Part shown: in pieces, positions 28,019 to 37,781 of the stretch
Layout of the letters: every line of letters starts with the position of its first letter
Position numbering within the stretch: position 1 is the stretch's first letter
DNA from: Yoonia maritima
Lineage (GTDB): Bacteria > Pseudomonadota > Alphaproteobacteria > Rhodobacterales > Rhodobacteraceae
Assembly (NCBI RefSeq): GCF_002933395.1
Contig: NZ_PKFN01000010.1
Coordinates: forward strand, 1 to 64,000
Length of the DNA stretch: 64,000 bases
Reading direction: 5' to 3'
Position numbers and translations under genes: made by a program
The notes under the pieces: model-generated
What the model was told of the DNA's origin: nothing
The model's database searches: none
Seen by the model: the letters and a program-made list of their open reading frames with translations, nothing else

Positions 28019-28623
28019 GCCGCAATATCATCGCTATTCTGCGTGGGGTCACGCCGACAGAGGTCCTTGAAATAGGTCAAACATTGATCGACGCAGGTAT
28101 CGACCAAATCGAAGTCCCGCTGAATTCGCCTAATCCATTGGAAAGCATCGGCATTCTCGCGGACGCGTTTGGTGATGTGGCGCTGATTGGTGCAGGCACC
28201 GTTCTAACGACCAAAGACGTGGCGGATGTCGCAAGCGTTGGTGGCAAACTGATCGTGTCACCTGACTGCAATCCAGATGTGATCCGCGCGACCAAAGCCG
28301 CCGGATTGGCCAGCTACCCGGGCGTCATGACGCCAACTGAATGCTTTGCTGCACTGCGCAACGGCGCGGATGGGCTCAAATTCTTTCCCGGATCACTTGT
28401 CGGCGTTGATGGGTTCAAGGCCGTCTCAGCTGTCCTACCCAAAGGCACACGCAGCTATGCTGTGGGGGGCGCAGATGCATCGAACTTTGCCGATTGGGCC
28501 AAGGTCGGGATCACCGGGTTTGGCATCGGATCGGCCATTTATAACGCCGGGATAACCGCCCAAGACGTGCGCACACGCGCCGATAAAATCGTTGCCGCCT
28601 ACGACGCGGCGATGCCTGCCTAA
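28015..28623 (+). CDS. dgoA: 2-dehydro-3-deoxy-6-phosphogalactonate aldolase
   Basis: A 202-residue class I aldolase of the KDPG/KDPGal family. Glu33 in IEVPLNSP and the Schiff-base Lys122 in GLKFFPGS are present, as is the phosphate-binding end VGGADASNFADW and GFGIGSAIY. The NSPNP segment after Glu33 is the galacto-type variant rather than the KDPG type. It cleaves the phosphorylated keto-deoxy acid into pyruvate and glyceraldehyde 3-phosphate, finishing galactose oxidation. It is translationally coupled to dgoK. Confidence 0.93.
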   Translation: MSRNIIAILRGVTPTEVLEIGQTLIDAGIDQIEVPLNSPNPLESIGILADAFGDVALIGAGTVLTTKDVADVASVGGKLIVSPDCNPDVIRATKAAGLASYPGVMTPTECFAALRNGADGLKFFPGSLVGVDGFKAVSAVLPKGTRSYAVGGADASNFADWAKVGITGFGIGSAIYNAGITAQDVRTRADKIVAAYDAAMPA

Positions 28624-28641
28624 GAAACGAAAGATCACCCG

Positions 28642-30537
28642 ATGAAACGCACCCTTGGCACCTGCTACTACCCCGAACATTGGGACGAAGAAATCTGGGC
28701 AGAAGACGCCCGGCGCATGGCCGATCTTGGTCTGACATGGGTGCGGATCGGGGAATTTGCATGGTCGCGGCTAGAACCATCGCCCGGTGATCTACAGCTA
28801 GATTGGCTGGATCGCACGATTGATGTGCTGAATGACGCGGGGCTTTCTGTGGTGCTGGGTACGCCAACAGCCACACCCCCACGCTGGATGCTGGATAAGC
28901 ACCCCGACATGATCGCGCTGGACGCTGACGGCAAACCGCGCGGGTTTGGATCGCGACGGCATTATTGCTTTAGCCACGCTGGGTTTCGCGCTGAATCGCA
29001 ACGGATCACACGGATTATCGCCGAACGGTTTGGGTACAAAGTTGCGGCATGGCAGACCGACAACGAATACGGATGCCACGACACGGTGATCAGCTATTCA
29101 GACGCGGCTCGCGTTGCGTTTCAGGACTGGCTACAGGCCCGATATGGCACAGTCGATGCGCTGAACGCTGCTTGGGGTAACGCATTTTGGTCAATGGACT
29201 ATGACCGTTTCGACCAAATCGGTTTGCCCAACCTAACCGTCACAGAACCTAACCCGGCCCACGCGCAGGCATTCCGTAGGTTTAGTTCGGATCAGGTCGT
29301 CGCGTTCAACCGTGAACAGGTCGACGAAATTCGTGCGCACTCAACCGCGCCGATCAGCCACAACTACATGGGGCGCGTCACAGACTTTGACCATTTCGAA
29401 GTTGGCAAAGACCTCGAGATCGCGACATGGGACAGTTACCCGCTTGGGTTTCTCGAAGACCGCGTGGGGGCAAGCCTCGAACATCAACGCGCCTTTGCCC
29501 GACAAGGTGACCCGGATTTTCAGGCGTTTCACCACGACCTATACCGCGCTGTCGGCCGAGGCCGTTGGTGGGTGATGGAACAGCAACCCGGCCCCGTGAA
29601 CTGGGCACCGCACAACCCAGCGCCCCTACCCGGCATGGTCCGTCTTTGGACGTGGGAGGCATTGGCGCACGGTGCCGAAGCCGTCTGTTATTTCCGCTGG
29701 CGTCAGGCCCCATTCGCCCAAGAACAGCTACATTCCGGCCTGCTACGCCCCGACAGCGCAGAGGCGCCAGCAATGCTTGAGGCCCGCCAAGTCGCGAGTG
29801 AAATCCAAGACGCCCCCGATGTCAGCATCCCGCGTGCCGATGTGGGGCTTATCTTTGACTACGACGCAGATTGGGCATGGTCGGTGCAGCCGCACGGCGC
29901 GGAGCTGAGTTATTTCGGACTGGTGCTCGACCACTACCGCGCGCTGCGGCGTGCGGCGTTGAACGTGGATATTCTGTCGCCAGACACGCAGGATTTCAGC
30001 GGGTACAAAATCGTGCTCGCACCCGGTTTAATGCATCTAACCGACGAACTGCGGGCCGCATTGGCACAGACCGAAGCGCATGTTGTCTATGGCCCACGCA
30101 CCGGGGCGCGCGATGCAGATTTCAAAATGCCTATCCCGTTACCGCCCGCGATTGCCGGACTGGATGTCACGGTCGAAAGGTTAGAGAGCCTGCGCCCCGA
30201 CAGCCCAACCCCATTGAAAGGCGGCGGTGCGGTGCAAGGCTATCTCGAAGAACTCGAAACCACCGCGACACCGATGTTCACACGCGAAGACGGGCAGTCA
30301 ATCACAGTGACAGACGGAAACCGGACCTACAACGGCGGCTGGCTAGACGACGCCGGAATGGACCGACTGGTCGCACAGCTTTGCGAAACAGCCAACATCG
30401 CGACACGGGCACTGCCAAATGGCATCCGCATTCGACGCACTGTGACCGAAGAATTCTGGTTTAACCACTGCGCCGGGGCGGTCGAAACGGAAATCGGGAG
30501 GCTCGCGCCTGCATCGGTAACACGCCGGATCATCTGA
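28642..30537 (+). CDS. Beta-galactosidase, glycoside hydrolase family 42
   Basis: This 631-residue GH42 enzyme has its catalytic acid/base Glu142 in QTDNEYGC and nucleophile Glu313 in WWVMEQQPGP, followed by the trimerisation domain (VGLIFDYDADWAW from about 395) and the C-terminal beta domain. It begins YYPEHWDEEIWAEDARRM, the usual start of the family. No signal peptide is present, so it is cytoplasmic. It is the last gene of the operon, 18 bp after dgoA. With the GH36 enzyme it allows stepwise removal of alpha- then beta-linked galactose from one imported molecule. Confidence 0.94.
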   Translation: MKRTLGTCYYPEHWDEEIWAEDARRMADLGLTWVRIGEFAWSRLEPSPGDLQLDWLDRTIDVLNDAGLSVVLGTPTATPPRWMLDKHPDMIALDADGKPRGFGSRRHYCFSHAGFRAESQRITRIIAERFGYKVAAWQTDNEYGCHDTVISYSDAARVAFQDWLQARYGTVDALNAAWGNAFWSMDYDRFDQIGLPNLTVTEPNPAHAQAFRRFSSDQVVAFNREQVDEIRAHSTAPISHNYMGRVTDFDHFEVGKDLEIATWDSYPLGFLEDRVGASLEHQRAFARQGDPDFQAFHHDLYRAVGRGRWWVMEQQPGPVNWAPHNPAPLPGMVRLWTWEALAHGAEAVCYFRWRQAPFAQEQLHSGLLRPDSAEAPAMLEARQVASEIQDAPDVSIPRADVGLIFDYDADWAWSVQPHGAELSYFGLVLDHYRALRRAALNVDILSPDTQDFSGYKIVLAPGLMHLTDELRAALAQTEAHVVYGPRTGARDADFKMPIPLPPAIAGLDVTVERLESLRPDSPTPLKGGGAVQGYLEELETTATPMFTREDGQSITVTDGNRTYNGGWLDDAGMDRLVAQLCETANIATRALPNGIRIRRTVTEEFWFNHCAGAVETEIGRLAPASVTRRII

Positions 30538-30540
30538 TCG

Positions 30541-30907
30541 GCGTGTTACATATCATGCATGTACATCGTGAGGTGCTGCGGGCAACAAAGGTTGAATTAG
30601 TCTCGTAAACGAGTCGATGTAGATCAGCAAATCCATCAATCGCAGCCAAACGATCGGCAAGGTCGCGCGACAGACGCGTCAATGTATCCAAGTCCGGCCC
30701 AAAGATTTTGATAGCGACAGGTGTGGCAACCCCGCTCCCGAATGAATCAGGTGGGCCGACGCGAAACTTTGCACCGGGAACAGCTGATAATGCGTCTCGA
30801 ACACATGGGGTGATCGTTGTCAGGTTCAAGTCGCGTTCTGTCGGTGGGGTCATACGCACAACGATAGCAGCACTGTTTTCCCCTGAGTTAGAGCCTGAGC
30901 AGCGCAA
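30541..30907 (-). pseudogene. Fragment of RND efflux transporter
   Basis: The frame encodes about 90 residues that match the second periplasmic loop of HAE1/AcrB-family transporters (NSAAIVVRMTPPTERDL, ALSAVPGAKFRVGPPDS, VAIKIFGPDLDTLTRLS, LAAIDGFADL). A full transporter has about 1000-1100 residues; neither the N-terminal half nor the rest of the C-terminal half is here. The fragment follows directly on a membrane-fusion-protein remnant, and homology stops near 30620 before the frame closes. It ends against the convergent beta-galactosidase gene. This is a decayed gene, not a small functional one. Confidence 0.75.
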
Positions 30908-31175
30908 TCTTGGTCAGTTCGCTCGGCAAGATTTGCATGACGACATCGCGAGGTTTTTCGTCCGTCATGACAACGGCTGTTTCCGCGGGCTCCGTGCCCC
31001 CCGTCAAAGCGCTGCTTTTCAACGTGAGTCCACCGACAACAAATATTGCCAAAACCACCCAAGGCCAGCGTCGCCGCGGTGGTTTGCGCCCTTATGCTGT
31101 AGCTTTCTCAACCTTCTTTTCGCGGTTTGTTAACGCCCAGTCTGGATTGGGCGCGTCTTGGGTCGGCTTATTCAC
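30888..31175 (-). pseudogene. Fragment of RND membrane-fusion protein with in-frame stop
   Basis: Reading from GTG 31175 gives a short cytoplasmic start, an in-frame TAA at 31094-31092, then a typical membrane-fusion N-terminus: basic residues, one membrane helix (WPWVVLAIFVVGGLTL) and TEPAETAVVMTDEKPRDVVM. The frame closes at 30888, where RND transporter sequence begins in another frame. So a nonsense codon and a deletion removed most of this subunit and the first half of the pump. The start lies just after the MarR gene stop, the normal layout of a MarR-MFP-RND operon. Confidence 0.7.
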
Positions 31176-31188
31176 ATCAACGTTCCAT

Positions 31189-31674
31189 CTATTCGTCCGA
31201 CACATCTTTCGACATCGAAATTGTATCATTTTGAGCCAGTGCATCTGCCCACGACTTTAGAAAGTCGGCAGACTGGCGATAAAAATCTGCGAGCTCTGAC
31301 ACAGGTTCGCGTTTGTGTTCTTTGTCGGCAGGAAAGCTGGCCGCGATTTCATCGATCTGCGCAGCGTTACGTTTAAACCGTTCTGACATCGTTGAAAGAA
31401 TGCTCTGATGTGGGCGCGGCAACGCGCGCCACAGGTCTTGGCGCGACCCCTTACGGCTTTCGCGGACAACAATGCCTCGGACCTCTAGCAGGCGCACATT
31501 GGTCGAAACAGACGCCTTAGATACATCAAGATCTTCGGCGATTTGGGTCAAAGAACAAGCCTCGCCCGCGAGTACAAGGTATGCCGTGATTTGCCCTGAA
31601 ATACGCGGCGACCCATCCGCCTGAGAAATCAAGCCGAGCGTTTCGATAAACTTGTCTTCCGGTGTCTGCGTCAT
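31189..31674 (-). CDS. MarR/GbsR-family transcriptional regulator
   Basis: A 161-residue winged-helix protein (ISGQITAYLVLAGEACSLTQIAEDLDVSKASVSTNVRLLEVRGIVVRES, about residues 25-75) with a long helical C-terminus used for dimerisation. It is intact although the RND efflux operon directly downstream is broken. A perfect 22-bp palindrome 20 bp upstream of the start is the likely autoregulatory site. It may still regulate itself or other genes; its original target was presumably the lost pump. Confidence 0.82.
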   Translation of the reverse strand: MTQTPEDKFIETLGLISQADGSPRISGQITAYLVLAGEACSLTQIAEDLDVSKASVSTNVRLLEVRGIVVRESRKGSRQDLWRALPRPHQSILSTMSERFKRNAAQIDEIAASFPADKEHKREPVSELADFYRQSADFLKSWADALAQNDTISMSKDVSDE

Positions 31675-31693
31675 GTCATTTCTTTCATTTAAT

Positions 31694-31715
31694 ACGTTCA
31701 GTACATACTGAACGT
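31694..31715. promoter_or_regulatory. MarR-type operator
   Basis: Ten-bp perfect arms ACGTTCAGTA and TACTGAACGT separated by CA, 20 bp upstream of the MarR/GbsR gene. The size and symmetry fit a winged-helix dimer site. Confidence 0.7.
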
Positions 31716-31752
31716 TAGATTCGCAAGTCTACTGATTGGCTGTGGTTTTAAC

Positions 31753-31788
31753 AAAAAAGGGCCGCACAATCACACGATTGCACGGCCC
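31753..31788 (-). terminator. Terminator of isocitrate dehydrogenase gene
   Basis: On the minus strand a 13-bp stem (GGGCCGTGCAATC with GATTGTGCGGCCC, two wobble pairs), loop GTGT, is followed by six T. It lies 24 bp past the icd stop and is a convincing intrinsic terminator. Confidence 0.9.
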
Positions 31789-31811
31789 CATGTTGTCTAG
31801 TCGGTGATTGC

Positions 31812-34001
31812 TTAACCGATGATGGCGTTCAATGTTGCCGATGGGCGCATCACTGCAGCCGTTTTCGCGTCGTCAGTGTGGAAGTAACCACCAAGATCAG
31901 CGGCGGCACCTTGCGCTGCTGCGATCTCCGATGTGATTTTAGCTTCATTGGACACCAGCGCTTCTGCAATTGGCGCAAAATGCGCGGCAAGCTCTGAGTC
32001 AGTTGACTGTGCTGCCAGTGCTTCTGCCCAGTAGCGCGCGAACCAGTAGTGGCTGTCGCGGTTGTCAGGCTCGCCGACTTTACGTGACGGTGAATTGCCG
32101 TTGTCCAAGATACCTTGAGTGGCGGCATCAACCGCAGCACCCAGAACACGTGCCTTTTCATTGCCTTTGGCATCCGCAAGGAATGTCAGGCTTTCGCCAA
32201 GCGCGCAGAACTCACCAAGGCTGTCCCAACGCAGGTGGTTTTCTTCGACCAACTGCTGCACGTGCTTTGGTGCGGAACCGCCAGCACCCGTTTCAAACAG
32301 GCCGCCGCCATTCATCAGCTTCACGATAGAGAGCATCTTGGCAGATGTCGCGAGTTCCAGGATCGGGAACAAATCGGTCAGATAGTCGCGCAGGACATTG
32401 CCGGTGATCGCGATTGTGTTTTCACCCTTTGTGATCGTCTCAAGCGATGCGCGTGTTGCTTCGCGTGGCGCCATGATCTCAAACTTGTCAGCAACACCTT
32501 TGGCTTCGAGGATTGGTTTCACATAGGCGATCAGCTCTGCATCGTGGGCGCGGTCTGCGTCCAGCCAGAAAATTGCGCGTGTGCCTTCGGCCTTTTGGCG
32601 ATCAATGGCAAGGTTCACCCAGTCTTCGATTGGGGCCTTGCGCGCAGAGGCTGAGCGCCAGATGTCGCCAACTTCTACGTTATGGCTGTGCAGAACTGTG
32701 CCATCATCAAGGATCATCTTAACGGTGCCAGCGGCGGGGATTTCAAACGTGGTTGGGTGTGAACCGTATTCTTCGGCTTTTTGCGCCATCAGACCGATGT
32801 TCTGAACTGTACCAGCAGTCGCTGGGTTCAGCTTACCGTTCTCTTTAAAGAACTTGATGGATTCGTCATAAACTGGCGCATATGAATTGTCAGGGATCAC
32901 GCAGTTTGCATCAGATTCTTTGCCGTCTGGCCCCCAACCTTTACCACCAGCGCGGATCAGCGCAGGCATTGACGCGTCGATGATCACGTCGGATGGAACG
33001 TGCAGGTTGGTGATACCTTTGTCGCTGTCGACCATGTACATCGGCGGACGCTGCGCAGTGATTTCTTCAATCGCGGCTACGATCTCAGGCTCGCCTTTTA
33101 CCTTTTCAAGAAGCGTACCCAGACCAGCGTTACCAGTCACGCCCAGCGCGTCCAACTTGTCGCCGAATTTGTCGAATACAGGTGCCAACCACGCTTTAAC
33201 TGCGTGACCAAAGATGATCGGGTCAGAGACCTTCATCATTGTCGCCTTCATATGCAAAGAGAACAATGTCCCCTCGGCTTTGGTCTTTTCGATTTCGTCA
33301 GCAAGGAACGCATCAAGCGCTGCGGCGCTCATGAATGTCGCGTCAACGACGGTACCTGCAGGGTATGTGACGCCGTCCTTTAGGACAGTTTCACCATCAG
33401 CTGTTTCCAGAACGATCTTTGCAGTCGCTTCCTTTGCCAGCGTCGCAGACACTTCGTTTGAGAAGAAATCGCCGCCAGACATAGAGGCCACACGTGTTTT
33501 GCTGTCGGCAGTCCATTCGCCCATGCGATGTGGGTTCTTTTGGGCAAAGCTTTTCACAGCTTTGGCCGCACGACGGTCAGAGTTACCTTCGCGTAGCACA
33601 GGGTTCACAGCGGAACCTTTCAGGCCATCGTATTTCGCGCGGACAGCTTTTTCTTCGTCGGTGCTTGGGGCCTCTGGATAGTCTGGCAAAGCGTAGCCTT
33701 GCGATTGCAGTTCTTTCACAGCAGCAACCAACTGCGGGACCGAAGCCGAGATATTCGGCAGTTTGATCACGTTCGCATCAGGGGTTTTAACCAGTTGACC
33801 CAGCTCGGCCAGATCATCGGTCTGACGCTGTGCTTCTGTCAGGTAATCTGGGAATGTCGCAAGAATACGACCGGCAAGGCTAATGTCCTTAGTTCCAACA
33901 GATACGCCCGCAGCGGCGGCAAACTTCTGAATAATTGGCAGGAATGACGCAGACGCCAGTTCAGGTGCTTCGTCGACTTTTGTGTAGATGATATCTGACA
34001 T
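31812..34001 (-). CDS. icd: NADP-dependent isocitrate dehydrogenase, monomeric type
   Basis: A 729-residue enzyme of the monomeric isocitrate dehydrogenase family, close to the usual ~740 residues. Marks include [65 protein letters not shown] segment near 350 and [10 protein letters not shown]. It converts isocitrate to 2-oxoglutarate with NADP in the TCA cycle. The start ATG 34001 has AGAGG upstream. It stands alone between its own terminator and a 125-bp gap, so it is likely monocistronic. Confidence 0.95.
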   Translation of the reverse strand: MSDIIYTKVDEAPELASASFLPIIQKFAAAAGVSVGTKDISLAGRILATFPDYLTEAQRQTDDLAELGQLVKTPDANVIKLPNISASVPQLVAAVKELQSQGYALPDYPEAPSTDEEKAVRAKYDGLKGSAVNPVLREGNSDRRAAKAVKSFAQKNPHRMGEWTADSKTRVASMSGGDFFSNEVSATLAKEATAKIVLETADGETVLKDGVTYPAGTVVDATFMSAAALDAFLADEIEKTKAEGTLFSLHMKATMMKVSDPIIFGHAVKAWLAPVFDKFGDKLDALGVTGNAGLGTLLEKVKGEPEIVAAIEEITAQRPPMYMVDSDKGITNLHVPSDVIIDASMPALIRAGGKGWGPDGKESDANCVIPDNSYAPVYDESIKFFKENGKLNPATAGTVQNIGLMAQKAEEYGSHPTTFEIPAAGTVKMILDDGTVLHSHNVEVGDIWRSASARKAPIEDWVNLAIDRQKAEGTRAIFWLDADRAHDAELIAYVKPILEAKGVADKFEIMAPREATRASLETITKGENTIAITGNVLRDYLTDLFPILELATSAKMLSIVKLMNGGGLFETGAGGSAPKHVQQLVEENHLRWDSLGEFCALGESLTFLADAKGNEKARVLGAAVDAATQGILDNGNSPSRKVGEPDNRDSHYWFARYWAEALAAQSTDSELAAHFAPIAEALVSNEAKITSEIAAAQGAAADLGGYFHTDDAKTAAVMRPSATLNAIIG

Positions 34002-34086
34002 AGGAAACCTCTTGAGATTAGTTGCCTAGGTCCATAGCGGATGCTGCCACAATCGTCCACAGTATACCGATGCATACGAACGAAAG

Positions 34087-34122
34087 GCGGGCGGCAGCCG
34101 AGTGGTCGCCGCCGCCCTCGCT
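34087..34122 (-). terminator. Hairpin after aldehyde dehydrogenase gene
   Basis: On the minus strand, a G+C-rich stem GGGCGGCGGC with GCTGCCGCCC, followed by GCCTTTCGTT, lies just after the dehydrogenase stop. The stem is strong, but the U-tract is weak. Confidence 0.6.
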
Positions 34123-34126
34123 GGGT

Positions 34127-35647
34127 TTAAAAGAAGCCCAGTTTATTTGGATTATAGCTGACCAACATGTTTTTGGTCTGCTGATAATGATCCAACATCA
34201 TTTTGTGGTTTTCACGGCCAACACCGGACTGCTTGTAACCACCAAATGCAGCATGTGCAGGATAGGCATGATAGTTGTTCACCCACACACGGCCTGCCTC
34301 GATCCCGCGGCCAAAGCGATAGCAGGTATTCATATCGCGCGACCAAACGCCGGCGCCAAGGCCGTACATCGTGTCGTTTGCCAGCTCTAGGGCTTCGGCT
34401 TCGTCCTTAAAGGTTGTCACAGACACAACCGGGCCAAAGATTTCCTCTTGGAAGACCCGCATCTTGTTGTGGCCTTTCAGGATCGTTGGCTGGATGTAGA
34501 ACCCGTTCTCAAGTTCGCCACCCATCTCGGCCGCTGCACCACCGGCCAGAACCTGTGCGCCTTCTTCAACACCGATCTGAAGATAGGACAGAATCTTATC
34601 CTGCTGTTCACGGCTTGCTTGTGCGCCAACCATCGTGTCAGGCAGACGCGGATCACCCTGCTTGATGGCTTTTACCCGTGCAATCGCGCGTGCGATGAAC
34701 TCTTCATAGATATCTTCTTGGATCAGTGCGCGGCTTGGGCAGGTGCAGACCTCGCCTTGGTTAAAGGCAAACAGCACAAAGCCTTCGACAGCTTTGTCTA
34801 GGAACGCATCATCCTTTGCCATCACATCGGAAAAGAAGATGTTCGGTGACTTGCCGCCCAATTCCAGCGTAACTGGGATCAGGTTTTCGGTCGCAGCTTG
34901 CATGATCTTGCGACCAGTCGCAGTAGACCCTGTAAAGGCAATTTTCGCGATCCGCGAAGATGTCGCCAGCGCCGCGCCGACTTCTGCACCATAGCCGTTT
35001 ACGATGTTCAACGTCCCAGCAGGAAGCAGGTCAGCGATCAATTCAGCAAACACCATGATCGCAGCTGGTGTCTGTTCGGCAGGTTTCAGAACCACGCAGT
35101 TCCCAGCCGCAAGCGCCGGTGCCAGTTTCCAAGCCGCCATCAGAACAGAGAAGTTCCAAGGGATGATCTGACCAACCACACCAAGCGGTTCATGATAGTG
35201 GTAGGCAACGGTATCCGCGTCGATTTCGGACATCGACCCTTCTTGGCCACGTAGAACCCCCGCGAAATACCGAAAATGGTCAGCCGACAGCGGGATATCC
35301 GCAGCCATGGTTTCGCGGATTGGTTTGCCGTTATCCCATGTTTCCGCTGTCGCGATCAGTTCAAGGTTTGCCTCGATCACATCTGCGATTTTCAGCAAAA
35401 TGTTAGACCGCTCTGTCGCGGATGTCTTTCCCCAAGCATCTTTGGCAGCGTGGGCGGCATCCAGTGCCAGTTCAACATCTGCCGCGTCGGAGCGGGCGAC
35501 CTCGCAAACCACGCTGCCGTTGATTGGGGTGATATTATCGAAATAGCGCCCACCGACTGGGGCAACGAATTTTCCGCCAATAAAGTTATCATAGCGGCTT
35601 TTGAACGGAGAGCTAAATTGCTGCTCCGTTTGTGTCATCTCATTCAT
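34127..35647 (-). CDS. NAD-dependent aldehyde dehydrogenase (ExaC/AldA type)
   Basis: The 506-residue protein has the ALDH fold with Glu262 in LELGGKSPN and catalytic Cys301 in [11 protein letters not shown], the double-cysteine variant seen in acetaldehyde dehydrogenases of alcohol catabolism. The start ATG 35647 follows GGAGGAG; the open frame ten codons further left has no site. Upstream lies a perfect TGTCTCA-N4-TGAGACA palindrome typical of AcoR/Fis-type activators, and an AcoR-like gene is encoded 2 kb to the right, so it is probably induced by an alcohol or aldehyde. It oxidises short-chain aldehydes to acids. Confidence 0.92.
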   Translation of the reverse strand: MNEMTQTEQQFSSPFKSRYDNFIGGKFVAPVGGRYFDNITPINGSVVCEVARSDAADVELALDAAHAAKDAWGKTSATERSNILLKIADVIEANLELIATAETWDNGKPIRETMAADIPLSADHFRYFAGVLRGQEGSMSEIDADTVAYHYHEPLGVVGQIIPWNFSVLMAAWKLAPALAAGNCVVLKPAEQTPAAIMVFAELIADLLPAGTLNIVNGYGAEVGAALATSSRIAKIAFTGSTATGRKIMQAATENLIPVTLELGGKSPNIFFSDVMAKDDAFLDKAVEGFVLFAFNQGEVCTCPSRALIQEDIYEEFIARAIARVKAIKQGDPRLPDTMVGAQASREQQDKILSYLQIGVEEGAQVLAGGAAAEMGGELENGFYIQPTILKGHNKMRVFQEEIFGPVVSVTTFKDEAEALELANDTMYGLGAGVWSRDMNTCYRFGRGIEAGRVWVNNYHAYPAHAAFGGYKQSGVGRENHKMMLDHYQQTKNMLVSYNPNKLGFF

Positions 35648-35747
35648 AATTATTCTCCTCCTGACCAGGTCCTCCACCCGGGTTAGAAGAGGCTAGCGAT
35701 CTTCAGTTCATGCCGTAAATGCCCCCACAAAAAAGCGCGACTTGATC

Positions 35748-35765
35748 TGTCTCAGAAGTGAGACA
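35748..35765. promoter_or_regulatory. AcoR/Fis-type activator site upstream of aldehyde dehydrogenase gene
   Basis: A perfect palindrome, TGTCTCA, four bases, TGAGACA, sits about 100 bp upstream of the dehydrogenase start, the usual distance for an activator. The same GAGACA/TGTCTC hexamers recur upstream of the AcoR-like gene at 38793-38812. Confidence 0.65.
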
Positions 35766-35783
35766 CGCCGCGCCAAAAACCCA

Positions 35784-36917
35784 TCAAGCGCGGACAACAA
35801 GGCCTGCCGTCAGAGGCACCAACGCCATAAGAAATGCCAGTGTGGCAAATGCTACTGTTAGACTGGTCGCATCTGCAACAAACCCAACCAACGCAGGCCC
35901 CAGCAGAACCCCTGCATATCCAGTCGTTGTAACCGAAGCGACTGCAAGGCTGGGTGGCATGATCGTTTGACGCCCTGCCGCGCTAAACACGATCGGTACC
36001 AAATTCGCAGCACCAAGACCGACCAGTATGAACCCTGACAACGCCACGGTTGGCCAAGGCGACACAAGCACAACTGCGATACCAACTATGGCAGCAATCC
36101 CACCAAATACCAAAACGCGGAATTCGCCCAAAGCCATAACGATCCGATCACCCGCCAGCCGCGCAGCCACCATCGCGACCGAAAACAAAATGTATCCGAT
36201 ACCTGCTGTCTGGGCGGCCGTGATCTGACGATCAATAATCAGTAGCGCCCCCCAGTCCAAAATTGCGCCTTCGACCAGAAACGTCACCCCCGCAATAATC
36301 GCAAGCAACAACACAATCCCATGCGGAATGACATAAGGTTCGGGGTCACTGCCGCTCACCGCTAGCAGCCGCGACCCAGCCAAGAGTATCGCCACAAGTG
36401 CAACAGTTGCACCGATCAGCGCTGAAATCACAGCTGACACCCCCAACGATAAAAGTATGGTCATCAGCCCAGCACCGAAGAAACCGCCAATGCTAAACTG
36501 TGCATGAAAGTTAGACATCAATGCACGGCCTTCTTTGCTCTCAACTTCAGCGCCGTGAACATTCATTGCCACATCAATCGTGCCTAACGACGCGCCAAAC
36601 ATGAACAGTGCAACACCAAGCGCGAGTGGCGTCGTAGCAAACGCCAACACCGGCAAGAATGCAACCAACCCAATCCCCCCGAGTAAAACCATCGGCCGAG
36701 CACCCCGGCGCGCAGCAATGATCCCAGTCACGGGCATCGCGACAATAGACCCCAGCCCAAGACACAGCAAAACTAAACCAAATTGACCTTCATCTGCTTC
36801 GATATTCGTTTTGATAAATGGAAAAAGCGGCGCACAACACGCCATTGAAAAACCAGCCGCAAAAAATGCCAACCGCGTCGCAAGACGCGCTGGTGCAGTC
36901 GTAGAAAAATCGGTCAA
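35784..36917 (-). CDS. MFS transporter (YbjJ-like)
   Basis: A 377-residue membrane protein with about twelve hydrophobic segments, typical of the major facilitator superfamily (GLGSIVAMPVTGIIAARRGARPMV for the loop between helices 2 and 3, FGASLGTIDVAMNVHGAEVE as in YbjJ relatives). The start is TTG 36917 with AAGGGAAG well placed upstream. It lies 35 bp downstream of the DeoR regulator gene and is likely co-transcribed with it and controlled by it. The substrate is unknown; relatives are proposed to transport sugars or drugs. Confidence 0.85.
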   Translation of the reverse strand: MTDFSTTAPARLATRLAFFAAGFSMACCAPLFPFIKTNIEADEGQFGLVLLCLGLGSIVAMPVTGIIAARRGARPMVLLGGIGLVAFLPVLAFATTPLALGVALFMFGASLGTIDVAMNVHGAEVESKEGRALMSNFHAQFSIGGFFGAGLMTILLSLGVSAVISALIGATVALVAILLAGSRLLAVSGSDPEPYVIPHGIVLLLAIIAGVTFLVEGAILDWGALLIIDRQITAAQTAGIGYILFSVAMVAARLAGDRIVMALGEFRVLVFGGIAAIVGIAVVLVSPWPTVALSGFILVGLGAANLVPIVFSAAGRQTIMPPSLAVASVTTTGYAGVLLGPALVGFVADATSLTVAFATLAFLMALVPLTAGLVVRA

Positions 36918-36952
36918 AGGCTTCCCTTGCTTTGTTAAGTTTCGAAATTAGG

Positions 36953-37708
36953 TCAGACCGTGATGACCCTGTCGCCAGACCGCGTTAACAGTTCAGTCGC
37001 GCCTTGGTCGGCATCAGTGATCAACAGATCAATTTGATTCATGTGAAGCGTGTGGTGCCGCGCGCGTTTCCCGATCTTTTCAGCCCCAGTTACAACAAAG
37101 GTCCGGGCAGCCGCCGAATGCATTGCAGCTTTCATCTGGGCTTCTTCATAGTCGTCTGTGCTAAGACCGAATTCGGCGTCGATACCACAGGCTCCTAGAA
37201 TTGCGATATCCGCGGTCACATCAGCAACCTTACCCAATGCAAGACCACCGACCGCAATTCCACCACGCGCGCTTAGTTTTCCACCTAACAAAAAAACGTC
37301 GATATCATTTTCTTGACAGGCAATCGCGACCCACGGTGACGGCGTCATCACCAGCCGACCTGTGAAGTTGGAAAGATGCGCAATGAGCCCGAGCGTGGTC
37401 GATCCACCGTCAACCAACAACGTAGAAGCATCGCCAATTTGAGAAATCGTCGCGTGGGCGATGTTTGGGTTGATCCCGCCTGCGCCAGCCAAACGCGAGT
37501 GGAGCGGAGCAACCGGTTTCGAAATAGGCACCGCGCCACCACGAACGCGGTGCGCCTTTCCCTCTGCCTCAAGCGCAAGAATATCACGGCGAATGGTATC
37601 CAAGGACACATCAAATTCCGTTGCAGCATCGGCAGCGACAATTTCTAAACCATCGTCCAATCGTCGAGCAAGAATACGTTGGCGTGTATCGGGTATATTT
37701 AAGTTCAT
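36953..37708 (-). CDS. DeoR-family transcriptional regulator
   Basis: A 251-residue DeoR-type repressor with an N-terminal helix-turn-helix (IVAADAATEFDVSLDTIRRDILALEAEGKAHRVRGGA, about residues 22-60) and a sugar-phosphate-sensing domain (LLVDGGSTTLGLIAHL, FLLGGKLSARGG, DIAILGACGID, FVVTGAEKIGK). Its start codon lies inside a 36-bp inverted repeat, so it likely represses itself and the downstream MFS gene. The effector is probably a phosphorylated sugar, by family analogy. Confidence 0.9.
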   Translation of the reverse strand: MNLNIPDTRQRILARRLDDGLEIVAADAATEFDVSLDTIRRDILALEAEGKAHRVRGGAVPISKPVAPLHSRLAGAGGINPNIAHATISQIGDASTLLVDGGSTTLGLIAHLSNFTGRLVMTPSPWVAIACQENDIDVFLLGGKLSARGGIAVGGLALGKVADVTADIAILGACGIDAEFGLSTDDYEEAQMKAAMHSAAARTFVVTGAEKIGKRARHHTLHMNQIDLLITDADQGATELLTRSGDRVITV

Positions 37709-37742
37709 GCATAATCCTGCAAATTATTGCAGAATCATGCAT
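37707..37742. promoter_or_regulatory. DeoR operator overlapping the start codon
   Basis: A 36-bp imperfect inverted repeat (arms ATGCATAATCCTGCAA and its near-complement ending ATGCAT) encloses a perfect CTGCAA-ATTA-TTGCAG core (37718-37733). The left end includes the ATG and ribosome binding site of the DeoR gene, implying tight autoregulation. Confidence 0.65.
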
Positions 37743-37781
37743 ATGTTGATTTCCCGAAACCGTCAATGTCGTGGATTGTGC

